Of a stretch of DNA of 64,000 nucleotides, positions 46,772-57,859 are shown piece after piece. Under the pieces are notes generated by a model. That model ran no database searches. It saw only the letters and a list, made by a program, of their open reading frames with translations, and was not told the origin of the DNA. The position numbers and the translations under genes were made by a program. The stretch covers positions 1,739,001 through 1,803,000 of the forward strand of contig LR746281.1 in NCBI GenBank assembly GCA_902729315.2. Reading direction: 5' to 3'. The stretch is from Spirodela intermedia (taxonomy: Eukaryota; Streptophyta; Magnoliopsida; Alismatales; Araceae). Every line of letters starts with the position of its first letter. Positions within the stretch are counted from its first letter, which is position 1.

Positions 46772-47556
46772 ATCAACTCTACTCAACGTAAACTAGTTAT
46801 TGGTTATATATTTCAACGCTTTAGACATAAATTGATGGTTGCACTTCATTTAAGCTCCACACAGCAGAACTGAGGCAAGTCCCTATGAACATGAAAATCA
46901 TGCTGGACATGTCCCATCCTGCCAAGCGTGAGCGCATACGTTTGATGATGTCTATGCGTTCTTCTGAATATTGGCCCATTCAGAGCTACATTTGATAATT
47001 TTTCTGCCGATAGGTGACATACATCGGCGGCAGAGTAGATCGCCACAGGTTCTGCGTTCATTCCTTGTTAGAATCTCAGACCTGTTGGTTCCTTCCTCTT
47101 CTCTCCCTCCTTGAGAGAGAACCGCAGAAGACACAAATAGTGAGGGAGAGAGAGAGAGAGAGAACGGGAAAATAAAGTTGTAAAGAAAAGCTTCATTAAC
47201 CCTAAAGTGTCTCGGATACAGCCTATTTATACGCCCTTTCTAATCGGGTCCGGATCTACCTAAAAAGCAGAAAGTCGTCTTCTAACATTCCTCTTTATGG
47301 TACGCATTGTTATCCCCAATCTCATCGTGTCATTTTCTCAACCTGTCTTCCTCCACCGCCCCGGCTGCCGCTGGTAAGCTTCCATAGAGCAGGGATCAGA
47401 TGACCCCGCGGAAGGGATCAACTTTCTTACGAAAGCTTCCTAAATGGTATTAGTGGCGTTGACCACAAGCCTTGCCATTTTGGTAATCGTCTTTGCTGTT
47501 CGATTCCTCGGGATGACAGCTTTTGGACAACCGAACGCACGTTGACCAAATGCTCC
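46772..47556. repeat. Duplicated LysM flanking segment, right copy, with LTR insertion
   Basis: Copy of 44,848-45,386 interrupted by a 222-bp solo LTR. Its right end leads into the promoter of LysM gene 2. Confidence 0.88.
47066..47287 (-). mobile_element. Solo LTR, 222 bp, target duplication TTCCT
   Basis: Begins TGTTAGAATC and ends TTCTAACA. It is flanked by TTCCT at 47,061-47,065 and 47,288-47,292. The empty site is visible in the left copy of the duplicated segment (GTTCATTCTTCTTTATGG near 45,131). On the minus strand a TATAAATA box is followed by a CT-rich leader, so the LTR is read on the minus strand. Confidence 0.85.
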
Positions 47557-47742
47557 TCTCTTGCCATTGACATTCGTTTGCAGATACCATGAAGCTTCTC
47601 CGCTTCCGCTCTTTGTCCCATTAGCTCAAGTTATAGACAAACATTGATATATATGTATTGACCTAGAGAGAGAGGACGAGCGAGAGAGATAGAGGTAGAG
47701 AGAGGGAGAGAGGGAGAGAGAGAGAGAGAGCAGAGGTTGACT
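47459..47742 (+). promoter_or_regulatory. W-box cluster upstream of LysM gene 2
   Basis: TTGACC at 47,459, 47,542 and 47,658 and TTGACT at 47,737, all plus strand, within 425 bases of the start codon. A role in WRKY-driven induction is inference. Confidence 0.45.
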
Positions 47743-47820
47743 AACAGGCGGCCTGGTGCCTGCCTTAAAAGCACTTCTCCCGTTCAATTTCTCCGATGGT
47801 TCCAACGCCCTGGAAGCGAC

Positions 47821-47830
47821 CATAAAAGGG
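47821..47830 (+). promoter_or_regulatory. TATA-like element of LysM gene 2
   Basis: CATAAAAGGG, at the same distance from the ATG as in LysM gene 1. Confidence 0.5.
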
Positions 47831-47881
47831 TGAGAGGAGCACGAAGTGTCTCAAGAAGAAAAGGACAAAACGACACTGAAG

Positions 47882-49646
47882 ATGATCCGATACGCTGGGC
47901 CGGTTGTTCTTCCATTCCCCCTGATCTTCCTCTTCCTCCTCGTCTCGACCTGTGCCGCTCAGCCCCCTCCAAAATTCCCTTGCAGCTCCAAGTCCAAGTG
48001 CCAGGCCTTGGCCGGCTACGTCCCCCCCAGGGAGACCACCTACGAGGCCATAAGCGCCCTCTTCCAAGTCGAATACATGTACGACCTCTATGGAGCCAAC
48101 AACCTCGACGTAGCCACCCCGGATTCTACCAAGGTCCCCGGCAACACCACCGTTCGGGTCCCTTTTACCTGCGTCTGCGCCAACGGGATCGGGGTCTCCC
48201 CCAGGCGGCCGGTCTACACAGTGAAGAAGGGTGACTCCCTGGAGGCGATCGCCCGTGAGACCTTCGGCGGATTGGTGACCTACCAGCAGATCGCCATCGC
48301 GAACGGCGTCGCGAACGCCTCTCTGGTCAGCGCTGGGCAGCGGCTGTTCATGTTGTGAACGGGAGCCTTGCACGTGGCTTCCCCATTCCCCTATTGTGAG
48401 GTAATGCGGGATTTGGTAATGCGGAATTTGGTAATGCGGGATTTCCTGCATAACGCACGGTACTGGCCAGTTTTGGCCAGCTAGTTATTTCTTACAGTTA
48501 TTCCTTTCCCCCCTTTGTTTTCTTATTTAAAGAGGGCTGTAAGAGTTTTTCAATAGCGAGAAAGTTTTCCTTGTTCCTCCTGCTGTTTTTCCTGTGACTC
48601 GTGAAGTGATCTCGCCGGCGACGTCTTAACTGCCGTCGTCTCTCCGGCGAGTTTCTAACAGTTCATTCCCCTCCCCTGCAGCTGTGATCAGGTGGATTAC
48701 AACACGGTACACTTGGCCCACGTAGTGGAGAATGGGAGCACCCTGGCGAATCTCTCCAGCAAGTTCGGGACGTCGCAGGCATCGCTTATCAGCCTCAACA
48801 ACATATCCGACCCCAAGAATCTGCTCGCCGGTCAAGTCCTCGATGTGCCCCTAAGCGGTGATTACCATCTCCCTCGCTTCTTCTCTCTCAAAATTCACTT
48901 CCCACAAGACTAAAATCTGGACGGTTTGCTCAATGACGACTCCGGCTGCAGCTTGCTTCTCTCCCCAGAGAATGTCCTATTCCCATGAGTTTTATATGGT
49001 TCTCCCCAACGGCAGCTACGCCCTGACCGTCCGCAAGTGTATCAAGTGCACCTGCAACAGCCCAGCCGCGGAGTGAGGACCTCTTTCCCTTCAAACCCTT
49101 CAACCCCCCTCCTCCACATCTCTTGATCACTGGAAGGACATACGACCTTGCTTATGTATCCCCAGGATATTCTTAAATATCCTTTCTCATGTTTCTTCAG
49201 GATGTCCTTATCCGGGACCGTGTCTTCAGATTTCATCAAGGAGATATGCACGTCGAAGGGAAATCCCCAGGATGAGGTGGAGTTTAGCCCGACTTTCGGC
49301 AAGGAATGTAGGGCCACAAAGTGCCTCTACGCCCGCTACAACGACCCCTCCATATTCGTCACCACCGTTACCAGCCGATATAGCAACTGCGGTGAGCTGC
49401 ACAACTCTGGCCGCTGAGGGCAGTTCCTTTTGTTTCTCTTTTACGTGGAGATGCTGGCTCTACGAGCACGACGGGCTGACCTAATCCTACCTCTCCTCTC
49501 CCTGTTTTCTGTTTGGGGAAGATCAAAGTTTCTCGTCAAGACGCTCCGGAGCTCAATCCGTGGAACACGGCCTTCTTCTGCGCTGGCCTCGCCTTGTGCT
49601 TCTGCTCTCCTGGGGCGTGTCTCTACTCCCGTTCAATTTACTCTAG
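47882..49646 (+). pseudogene. LysM GPI-anchored receptor-like gene 2, interrupted by a solo LTR in exon 1
   Basis: Exon 1 runs 47882-48350 and resumes at 48666-48857; exons 2-4 are 48952-49072, 49201-49391 and 49522-49646. The interruption is exactly one 310-bp LTR plus one 5-bp target duplication. Without it exon 1 is 661 bases, the same as in copy 1, and the frame is open to the end (about 365 residues with signal peptide, LysM units, PFTCVC and PLPCSC spacers and a hydrophobic tail). As it stands, translation from 47,882 stops at 48,356-48,358, after the first two LysM-like units, giving a short secreted form without GPI tail. No other damage was seen in the exons, so the insertion looks recent relative to the duplication. 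Confidence 0.85.
48351..48660 (+). mobile_element. Solo LTR, 310 bp, inside LysM gene 2, target duplication GTTCA
   Basis: Begins TGTTGTGAACGG and ends TTTCTAACA, with GTTCA at 48,346-48,350 and again at 48,661-48,665. It contains a TATTTAAAGAGGG core promoter-like motif near 48,524 and a GGTAATGCGG-type phrase repeated three times near 48,401-48,440. No internal retroelement sequence remains, so it arose by LTR-LTR recombination. Confidence 0.92.
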
Positions 49647-49971
49647 GTCACACCGGAAGGACGAAGCCTCGTCGGTAACGTGAATAATGACAACTTGATT
49701 TTGTGGACAGAGAAAATAATAGATTAAAAATGAAAAGAAGGGCGGAAGCTCTCTACGTATAAGGGTGAGGAGGAGAGAGAGAGAAAGTGGGCCATACCTA
49801 TAAATACAAAAAAGATAAATATATATATATATATATGTATCTTTATTGATTTATTATCTTATAGTGAAATTTAGTAAAAATAATGTAGAAGTGTGCGTGT
49901 TGAATCTTCTTAGCAATTGAATGTCTGGATGTCCCAAGCTAATTATTAATTGAAACATATGGTGAATGTTC
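49647..49971. other. 3' flank of LysM gene 2
   Basis: AT-rich, with an (AT)n run at 49,818-49,837. No gene seen. Confidence 0.4.
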
Positions 49972-49976
49972 AATAA

Positions 49977-51932
49977 TAGTATTAGACTCTCCGCTCACTA
50001 AGGCCCATTATTTATCTTTCTCGTCTCATCTATATAATTCTCTTCTGTATAATCTACTCCTCTCCTTTCATTGAACAGGAGTATAGATTCTACGGTTTAC
50101 TCTCCTGTGTCAACATGGTGTCAGAGCCCTAGGAATCCCTCGTCGGTGCGCCGCCCGTCTCAGGCGTGCCGCTCTCCTCCTCGCCGGCCTCTTCCCTCCT
50201 CGGGCGGCTCTTCAGCGTCGCCGCTCTTCCCTCTTCCGGCGTCGTCATCTCTGTCGTCGCTCTCCTTCTCCTTTCGGCGCTGCCCTCTTCGCCTCCGCTT
50301 CCGCCCCTCTCCAGGCCGCCGCGCCGCCGCCGTCCACTCCTTCAGGCCGCCATGCCGCCGCCGCTTCCCTCCCCGGTGCACTGCCCTCCTCCGGCGGCGC
50401 CCTTCTCCTCTCGGCGGTGCTAGCCTCCCGACGCCGCGAGCGTCGCCTCCCGACGCCCCCGAGCGTCGCCTCCCGATGCCCCGTGGGTCGCCTCCCAATG
50501 CCCCGTGCACCGCCTCTCGGTGCCCCGCGCGTCATCTCCCAGCGCCCCGCGCGTCGTCTCCCGGCGCCCTACGCGTCATCTCTCGACGCCTCGTGCGTCG
50601 TCTCCCGACGCCTCGTGCGCCGCCTCCTGACGCCTCGTGCGCTGCCTCTCGACGGCCCCCGCGCACCATCTCCCGACGCCTCGCGCGTCGCCTCGCAACC
50701 CCTCGTGCGTCGCCTCCCGGCGCCCTACGCCGCCTCTCGACGCCTCGTGCGTCGCCTCCCAACGTCTCGCGCGTCGCCTCCCAACGCCTCGTGCGTCGCC
50801 TTCCGGTGCCCTGCGCCACCTCCCGACATCTTGCGCGTCGCCTCCTGACGCCCTCGCGCCACCTCTCGATCCCCATGCGTCGCCTCCAGCGCCCTACGCC
50901 GCCTCCCTATGCCTCACAACGTCATCTCGTCTCAGCCGCCTCCTACACTAGTTCTTCGGCCGACTGTTGCTCTTCATATGATCGGGCCAGCTACTCATCA
51001 TCTAGTGGACGTCTTCATGAAGAGTCTGGCCTGCATCTCGTACGGGTCAGCTTGAGGGGAAGTGTTCGATAGTCGGACTTCCGGCCCACTAAAGTCCATT
51101 ATCTATCTCTCTCTTCTCATCTTTCTTTCTTTTTCTTTTCTATATAACCTCATGTACTCTTGTCTTCCTTAGAGAAGGATGATGGATTATAGGGTTCCAT
51201 CTCCTATGTCAACATGGTATCAGAGCTCTAGGGATCCCTCATCACCATCCTCTTCTTTGGTGTGCTGCCTATCTCCGGTGCGCCGCCTATCTCCGGCGCA
51301 CCGCTCTCCTCCTCGTCAGCCCCTTTCCTCTTCGGGCGGCTCTTCAGCGTGGCCTTTCTTTCGGTGTCGTCGTCTTTGTCGTCGCTCTCCTTCTCTTTTG
51401 GTGCTACCCTCCTTGCCTCCGCTTCCACTCCTCTAGGGCGTCATGCCAACGCCGCCTCCCAACACCCCACACGTCACCTCCCAACGTCCCACGTGTCGCC
51501 TCCTGATGCCTCACGCATCGCCTCCCGGCACCCCGCACAGCTCCGGGGACATCTCCTCCCAAAAAAACGTCATCTCATCTCAACCACCTCCTATATGCTA
51601 GTTCTTCAACGAGCTGTCGCCATTCTTTTGATTTGGTTCACTACTCCACCAAACTCCACCATGGTAATGCTCATTTCGTGGACGTCTTCACGAAGAGTTT
51701 GGCTGACATCTCCTACGATGTCATGTGTATTAAGCTGGACATATTCAACTTATATGTTCTAGCTTGAGGGAAAGTGTTCAATAATAGTATCAAACTCTCG
51801 GCCCACTAAGGTCTATTATCTATCTCTCTCTTCTTATCTCTCTTTCTTCTTCTCTTTTATATAATCTCATGTACTCCTCTTCTTCCATTAAGGAGGATTA
51901 TAGATTTCAAGGTTTCCTCTCTTATGTCAACA
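49977..51932 (+). mobile_element. Small copia-derived element with three LTRs and two internal segments
   Basis: LTR-like copies lie at 49,977-50,115, 51,063-51,214 and 51,775-51,932. They begin TGTTCAATAATAG, TGTTCGATAGTCGG and TGTTCAATAATAG, and all end TGTCAACA. The first two are followed directly by a tRNA-Met primer site (TGGTGTCAGAGCC and TGGTATCAGAGCT). The second and third are preceded by purine tracts (TTGAGGGGAAG, TTGAGGGAAAG). The outermost ends are flanked by GTGAA (49,972-49,976 and 51,933-51,937). The two internal parts (947 and 560 bases) lack gag and pol except for a copia RNase H tail (VDVFTKSLAD near 51,690). It therefore looks like a non-autonomous, TRIM-like copia derivative. 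Confidence 0.88.
50430..50900 (+). repeat. GC-rich minisatellite with a unit of about 21 bp inside the three-LTR element
   Basis: Variants of CGCCTCCCGACGCCTCGTGCG recur about twenty times. A shorter diverged array of the same unit is at about 51,440-51,530 in the second internal segment. The long open frames here (Arg/Ala/Ser/Pro-rich) are a by-product of the repeat. Confidence 0.85.
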
Positions 51933-51937
51933 GTGAA

Positions 51938-53560
51938 CAAATAATGTTAGTTTCTATTTTCTCTTTAATAAAATGATAATATATTTCCATGTGATGAATT
52001 TGATCATGTTATACTAAATCATGAGCTATGTTAATGGTTGATTTTTTATCAAAATATAACGATGAATTTCTGTCACTTGATTGTCAAAGTCTTGTAGAAT
52101 ACCTTTCACATACTAGTCATAAATTATTTGCATCATAATTCAAAACTCAAATTCAACACTCAATCTCATCAACATTTATTGTTTCTTACTATGCCATATA
52201 ATGAGATTGTCATAAATAAAGTGTAGTAACCTAAAGTAGATTTTCTACTGACAATATAACCTTGGTAATCAAGATCAATGTAAACTTTAATGTCCATTCT
52301 ACTATTTTTCTTGAATAATATAATTCCACCAAGTGCTTCCCTCAAATATTGTAGAACTCTCTTAGCTACAAGAAGATGAACTTGTCTTGCATTGTCCACT
52401 TATTGACAAAAGATGCTCACTATATGTGAGATGTCCATTGAAGTCTTTAATACATTAGCATATCTACATGACTACTCTCTTTCATATTACTAAATTTGCA
52501 GACCATATCAATCAAAGCACTCATGAGTTTACAACAATTTTTTTATATCTTGTAAGATATCTAAGATACATTTTTATTGTGATATAAATATACCTTATTT
52601 TGAATATGCTACTTATGTGCCTAAAAATATCTTCATTTTTATAATATATGTGTTAGATGTCTTTACTAGTCAATTGCCTAAAAGTTTCTTTTCCTTATTA
52701 TATTTTTCAATCATAATTATATCATCTCTATGGTAGTGAGTGTTTGATAAGTAGTGTGTGGTCCATAGAGCAATTTCGTACCCTAACTCCAAGTGATGTA
52801 GGTATTCCTTGAGTTGTAATTAGTAACACATATTCCCTCTTCCTATTCTTTATTCTCATCCATAATCTTAGTTTCCCCCTCATGAGGCATTTTATCAATG
52901 TAAAATGTATACTCATTACAAGTAACATCAATCAAAATGGAAAATTTCTTTAATAAAGGATGATAATATTTATACCCTCCTTTGTGTTTTAGTACCCAAT
53001 AAACATGTATACTTGTGCTCATGGATCGTTTGCCTTTGTTTTAATTATGGTTGTGAGCAAAATATACACAACCAAATACCCTAAAGACTAAATTACTTTT
53101 AAGTTAGGTGTTTAAATCAAATTGAGATCTCTCTCATAAACTTTTAAAGCCTATAACTCAAGTTGGTAACCTATAAATGAGGTATATGACTGTTAGGACC
53201 ACTTCTCCCCAAAAATTCTTAGGTACATGACTATAGAATAGAAGTGGTCTTATCACTTTTAAGATACGCCTATTTTTCTTTTTCACTACTCCATTTCATT
53301 ATTATGGACATAAGGATTAATAAATTATCCCATCCCTTTACAAATGTTTTAGATCTTAAATTATTTGATCTAAACTTTTTAATCTTAGTCCTAAATTATA
53401 TTTCATTAATAAATAATTTTTTTATACTTTACTCACTTATGATTTTTTATTCAATAAGAAAACCCTTCTATCTCATGAAAACCATCAATAAATGTAATCA
53501 ACCATCTCGCTCTCAAGATATTGAGAATAGATAGTGATAGTGATAGTGTTAAAGCTAGGT
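51938..53560 (-). mobile_element. Decayed copia element, integrase and RNase H end
   Basis: Minus-strand frames show copia RNase H (HLLVAKRVLQYLREALGG, RKSTLGYYT; 52,399-52,169) and the end of the integrase domain (a FGCVYFAHNHN-like phrase near 53,075 with YWVLKHKGGYKYYHP near 52,980). The reverse transcriptase between them is hardly readable. With the gag and primer site further right (to 57,322) it may be one element of about 5 kb with extra sequence inserted. Confidence 0.65.
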
Positions 53561-55155
53561 TTTTTATGTTTAAATAGTTTTATTATTTTATTTTTGTGTG
53601 TTAACTTGCAAAATTACTATAATAATATATTGTTAATTTTAGAAGTCTTAATTGATACTTAGTATAATTTTTTATTATTATAAATATATAAGAATAAAAT
53701 ATAAAAATATCATTGCTTGTTGGCAAGCCAACATTCAACAATTGACCTAAAGGGGCCCTGCACTCAAGTGGATACACCTAGACTAGGAGAGCCATGGGCC
53801 CTGCACTCTCATGCACGTGTGTGCACGAGAATGGACCACCTTTTACCTTCCTTAAAGATAGTCTTGGGTATTATTTTATTTTGGGAGAAGGAATCTCTAC
53901 ATTAAGAATGTAGCTTTCATATAAATTCAATTCAATCACTTAAAAACTTTTGATGTGGGGCTAATATTTTTCTTTGTTTCTAGGTTGTGGTTTGGAGCGC
54001 AATGTGATCCAATGGCACTCAGTAGGCCACATTACTAGATAAGCCAAATCTTACAACTGATGATTGCCATGATACTCAAAGTGTAAGTAATTCATTGACG
54101 GTTCGTGAATTCGACACCACTCAACATGACATGACTAGAAATGATGATCCAATGGTAAGCAAAGTGCCATAATACTAGAAACTTAAGTTTTCAATTGGTA
54201 GTGGTTTTTGACGAGTTAATCCAATATTGCTCAACATGCCATGTAGCCAAGCATATCTGATCTAGTGGCAGGCACGTGAAGTGTCACAATATTGAGAACA
54301 TAAGTTCTTTCACATACCATCATTAGGGATATATAGATAATAATCAATTATTATCTAGTAAAATAGATTATTAATTATCTTTAAAAACCTGACAGTAGTT
54401 GCGAATATGACATATGTTCTTCCCTCCTTTCACACAATCAATACCTTTGACAATCAGCATGTTTGTTCCTTCCTTTCTTGATTACACTCAACACTTCTAA
54501 CAAGTGGTCAGTTCTTCCCTTCTCCACCCAAACAATGGTGACAGTCTGGTCGGCCCTTCTTTTCAGTAGATCTTTCCAACAAGTGGCACAACACTTATGA
54601 ACAATACTTCTGCAATTCTAGTATGATGTGACATGTCTAGATAAAACCAAGCCATCACATCAATGTCTATAGTTATCCAAGAGATAGACTAAATTAGGGC
54701 AATGATTTATTTCTTATTTTTAGAATTTATTTATTTATTTTAATATTTATTTATATTTTATGATAAGTTATTTCTATTTAATGCATGTTTCGATTGAAAT
54801 TAGTAAAACTAATTCAAATCTTGATAAATGATCTTTATTCCTTTTCTAAAACTCATTTAAGAGTAAACTAAGATCATTTCTAACTTGTTTTCTATTGATT
54901 TTCACAATTGAATCTTAATGTATTTATATTCCTAGTATTTCATGAATAATAAGTATTTTTTTATTTTTAAATCCAAAATAAGTGAAATTAAAGGTTGCTT
55001 AATGATCATTGAACTACTAAAAAAAGATGGAGACATTCTCAAGCACACATTCATTTGAGAATTGTGGTCATCATGAAAACAAATTAATTGTGTTTCTTTG
55101 TATCTTTATTATCATCTTATTTCTCTCTCCCCCTCTCTTTCTCTCTCTCAATCAA

Positions 55156-55245
<90 letters not shown>

Positions 55246-55660
55246 GAGACCTTTCTTTCTCTCTATCTCACATAAGATTTCTCTCCTTTCTCTTTCTCTC
55301 TCTTTTCTTCCTTTCTCTACTCCCCTTCTTTTATTCTTCTTACCTCACCCTTCTATTTTATTATTTCTTTAAATAATAATAAATATTAAAAATTTCTCTA
55401 TGTATAAACTAAATTACTTTTTCACGATAGATTAATCAATCTCCTTATGTTTGACTTGAGACTTACATCTATACTAATATTTTATGAAGTTTTAGTTATA
55501 AATATTATTAAATAATGAACATTTAAATACAATGACAAGTGAACATCAAATAGTTAATCATCACTATCAATGAAGTAATAGATAGAATACTTCTCTCACT
55601 AGTCAATAGGAATGAAGAGTATTTCTGTTTCACAACCTCTCAAATATCACATTTTAATTT
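53561..55660. other. AT-rich stretch of unknown origin between copia parts
   Basis: Contains three imperfect copies of a segment beginning GATCCAATGG/GATCTAGTGG (54,006, 54,146, 54,259) and a long (CT)n tract (55,160-55,242). No coding remnant recognised. Confidence 0.4.
55160..55242 (+). repeat. (CT)n microsatellite
   Basis: About 40 CT units without interruption. Confidence 0.95.
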
Positions 55661-57322
55661 TTTTAGATTTACCCTAAAACTAAATATAGAAACATAATAT
55701 GTATCATTTCAAGGGACATATACCGAAGATGACTTAAATGATACAACTCAAATTCTTGATCTCTATTGACACAAAAGTTTAATGTCCTAATTGGCCATGT
55801 GGTGGCATAGTACGACTTTGACTCAATGCTTTGAGATAGTAGAGTCATTTGCATTCTTTAATATATAAAATTTTCTTATTTGTTACTTTACCATTTACAT
55901 CACAAAGATCACTATCAATAATCAATCTACAACTTACATTATTAACTAATTTTTTAATTGAGATAAGATTTACATAAAATTTAAATATACTAAGAGGCTC
56001 AACATTCAAATCACTAATATTTGTTATAATAATTAGCAATCAATCAATAATGGCTACTTTCTTATTACTTGGACAGCAATTATATGATAGAAAATGATTG
56101 GAGTTTGTCATCTAGTCAATAACACCAATGGTAGTATCCAAGATGTAAGAAAATAATTACATATTACTCGTAATACTAGGGAACAAGGAGTCTCACTAGA
56201 GTAATTCGAGTTAAATCCCATAGCTGACTTCAACTTCTTGATCTTAGGTCTAATGTTTATGTCTCCCCTTGAGTGCTGGCCTCAAAAGGGGTAATGCCTC
56301 TGATATTTGTGAGGTTCTCAAATAAGCTTGTGAAAGCAATATATTATAGTAAGGTTGAATATGTCTTGCCTATTTACAATACTATAAGGTGTCCTCATAG
56401 TCACCTTCCTTCATTTCTTGGCCTTGTTATGGTGGTGGTCCCCTTATGTGTTGTCACAAATATTGAGTTATTAATATTTTGTGGTTTTACCATATGACTC
56501 ACCATGCTTTCTTCACTCTTATGATTGTAATTACCTTTTCAAGATTTGAAGCTCTCTTCCCAAAATTTGAGCTCAAACATGATCATACTCAAGACTGACC
56601 AAAAATGTGTACATCTTATCTTTCTCAATATGTTTTTTAATGCATAATTCATCATTGAGGTCTACCATATGGCTCATCATGCTTCCTTCATTCTTATGAT
56701 TGTAATTACCTTTTAAGATTTGAAATTCTCTCTCCCCAAAACTTCAGCTCGAACATTGTCATACTCAAGATTAAGACTAACCAAAAATGTATAAATATTA
56801 TATTTCAGAGTATATTTAAAAAAATATTTTCATCATCAAAGTTGCTAGTAGTTGATCAAAAATATCTATTGACCTCTTGCCATAATGACTCTAATTCACT
56901 AGCATATTCTTTGACATATTTTCTTGTCTGAAAGTGATAGCTGGAGAGATAACCTGATAAATTTGAGCTTCATCAATTAGCATATGGTCATCCAGCACAA
57001 ATCTCCACAGAAAATCCTAGTAGATTAGGTCCAATAGAAAACTGGGGCACAAAATCTCAGTCACAAGTATTCAATGGCAGATTAGGAAATGGATGACAAA
57101 GGGAACGCTCCAAAATCAGACTAGGTTGGAACGGACACACCTGGTAGGCTCTGATACCTTGTTGAATTTTCTTGGTCGCTGGAGCTCTAGCTACTACTGG
57201 AAGTCTGGACGTCTTTGGAGAGAGCCATTGCCCTAGGGCCTGATGAAAGTGAGAGAAAAAGGGGCAAAATACCTTGATTAATTCGAAATAAAAACATATA
57301 GTCTCATATAGTTGATTCAACA
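55661..57322 (-). mobile_element. Decayed copia element, 5' part: LTR, primer site, gag and protease region
   Basis: On the minus strand: an LTR of about 162 bases (57,322-57,161) whose ends are TGTTGAAT and ATTCAACA, then a primer site GGTATCAGAGCC (near 57,158-57,147). Gag remnants (EYDNVRAEVLG, near 56,760) follow, then a protease/GAG-pre-integrase stretch (FYVNLISIKKLVNN, 55,980-55,930). Stops are frequent. A segment of about 180 bases in gag is tandemly duplicated (about 56,490-56,660 and 56,665-56,830). Confidence 0.7.
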
Positions 57323-57620
57323 GTCAGGTCGGATCTAACTTAATGGGTACCACATACTAAACCCGTACTAAAAAAAACGAAGAAAAAGGTAAAAATACAA
57401 TTAGACAAGCGCGTAAAAATCATGGCAATCGTTGACAGTACATACATATTTTCTTTCTTGCTTTCCTTTCCACAGGAGGATGGATAGTGAGATAAAGGTG
57501 AGTCTCACAAAAAGTGCAGATGAGACTCACTGGTGATCTTCATATCGCCAACTGATATTTTCTTTGGTCAATGCAATCGAGTTTTCCCAAATGCCAATGG
57601 GAACAGCGACCAAAGGAGAG

Positions 57621-57652
<32 letters not shown>

Positions 57653-57859
57653 GAGAGAATGTGTGTGTGAGAGAGAGAATGAGAGAGGGAGAAAGAGAGT
57701 GTGAGAGATTGAGAGAGAGAGAGAGAGACATAGAGAGAGAAGGGGATCCACAGTCTGTCACCGCTATTATAGACGTCACTGGGCACCAAAACTTCTGCTC
57801 GAGTTTTCTTTGTTTTCTTGATCAAACAATTTTCTGGAAAGTTCATTCAGAAATTGGTT
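57323..57859. other. Spacer with GA/GTGA-rich repeat
   Basis: GA runs at 57,617-57,660 and 57,714-57,740. No gene seen; long open frames on both strands come from the dinucleotide repeats. Confidence 0.5.

Noticed and set aside
48351-48660. Interpreting the interruption in LysM gene 2 as an ordinary intron
   Set aside because: Copy 1 has no intron here; the block has LTR ends and a 5-bp target duplication, and lacks GT..AG borders at its edges.
50430-50900. CRISPR-like array
   Set aside because: Units are contiguous and degenerate with no unique spacers, and the DNA is plant nuclear.
50071-51072. 333-residue Arg/Ala/Pro-rich frame
   Set aside because: Lies in the 21-bp minisatellite and starts inside an LTR; explained by the repeat.
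55027-55372. Leu/Ser-repeat open frames
   Set aside because: Translation of a (CT)n microsatellite.
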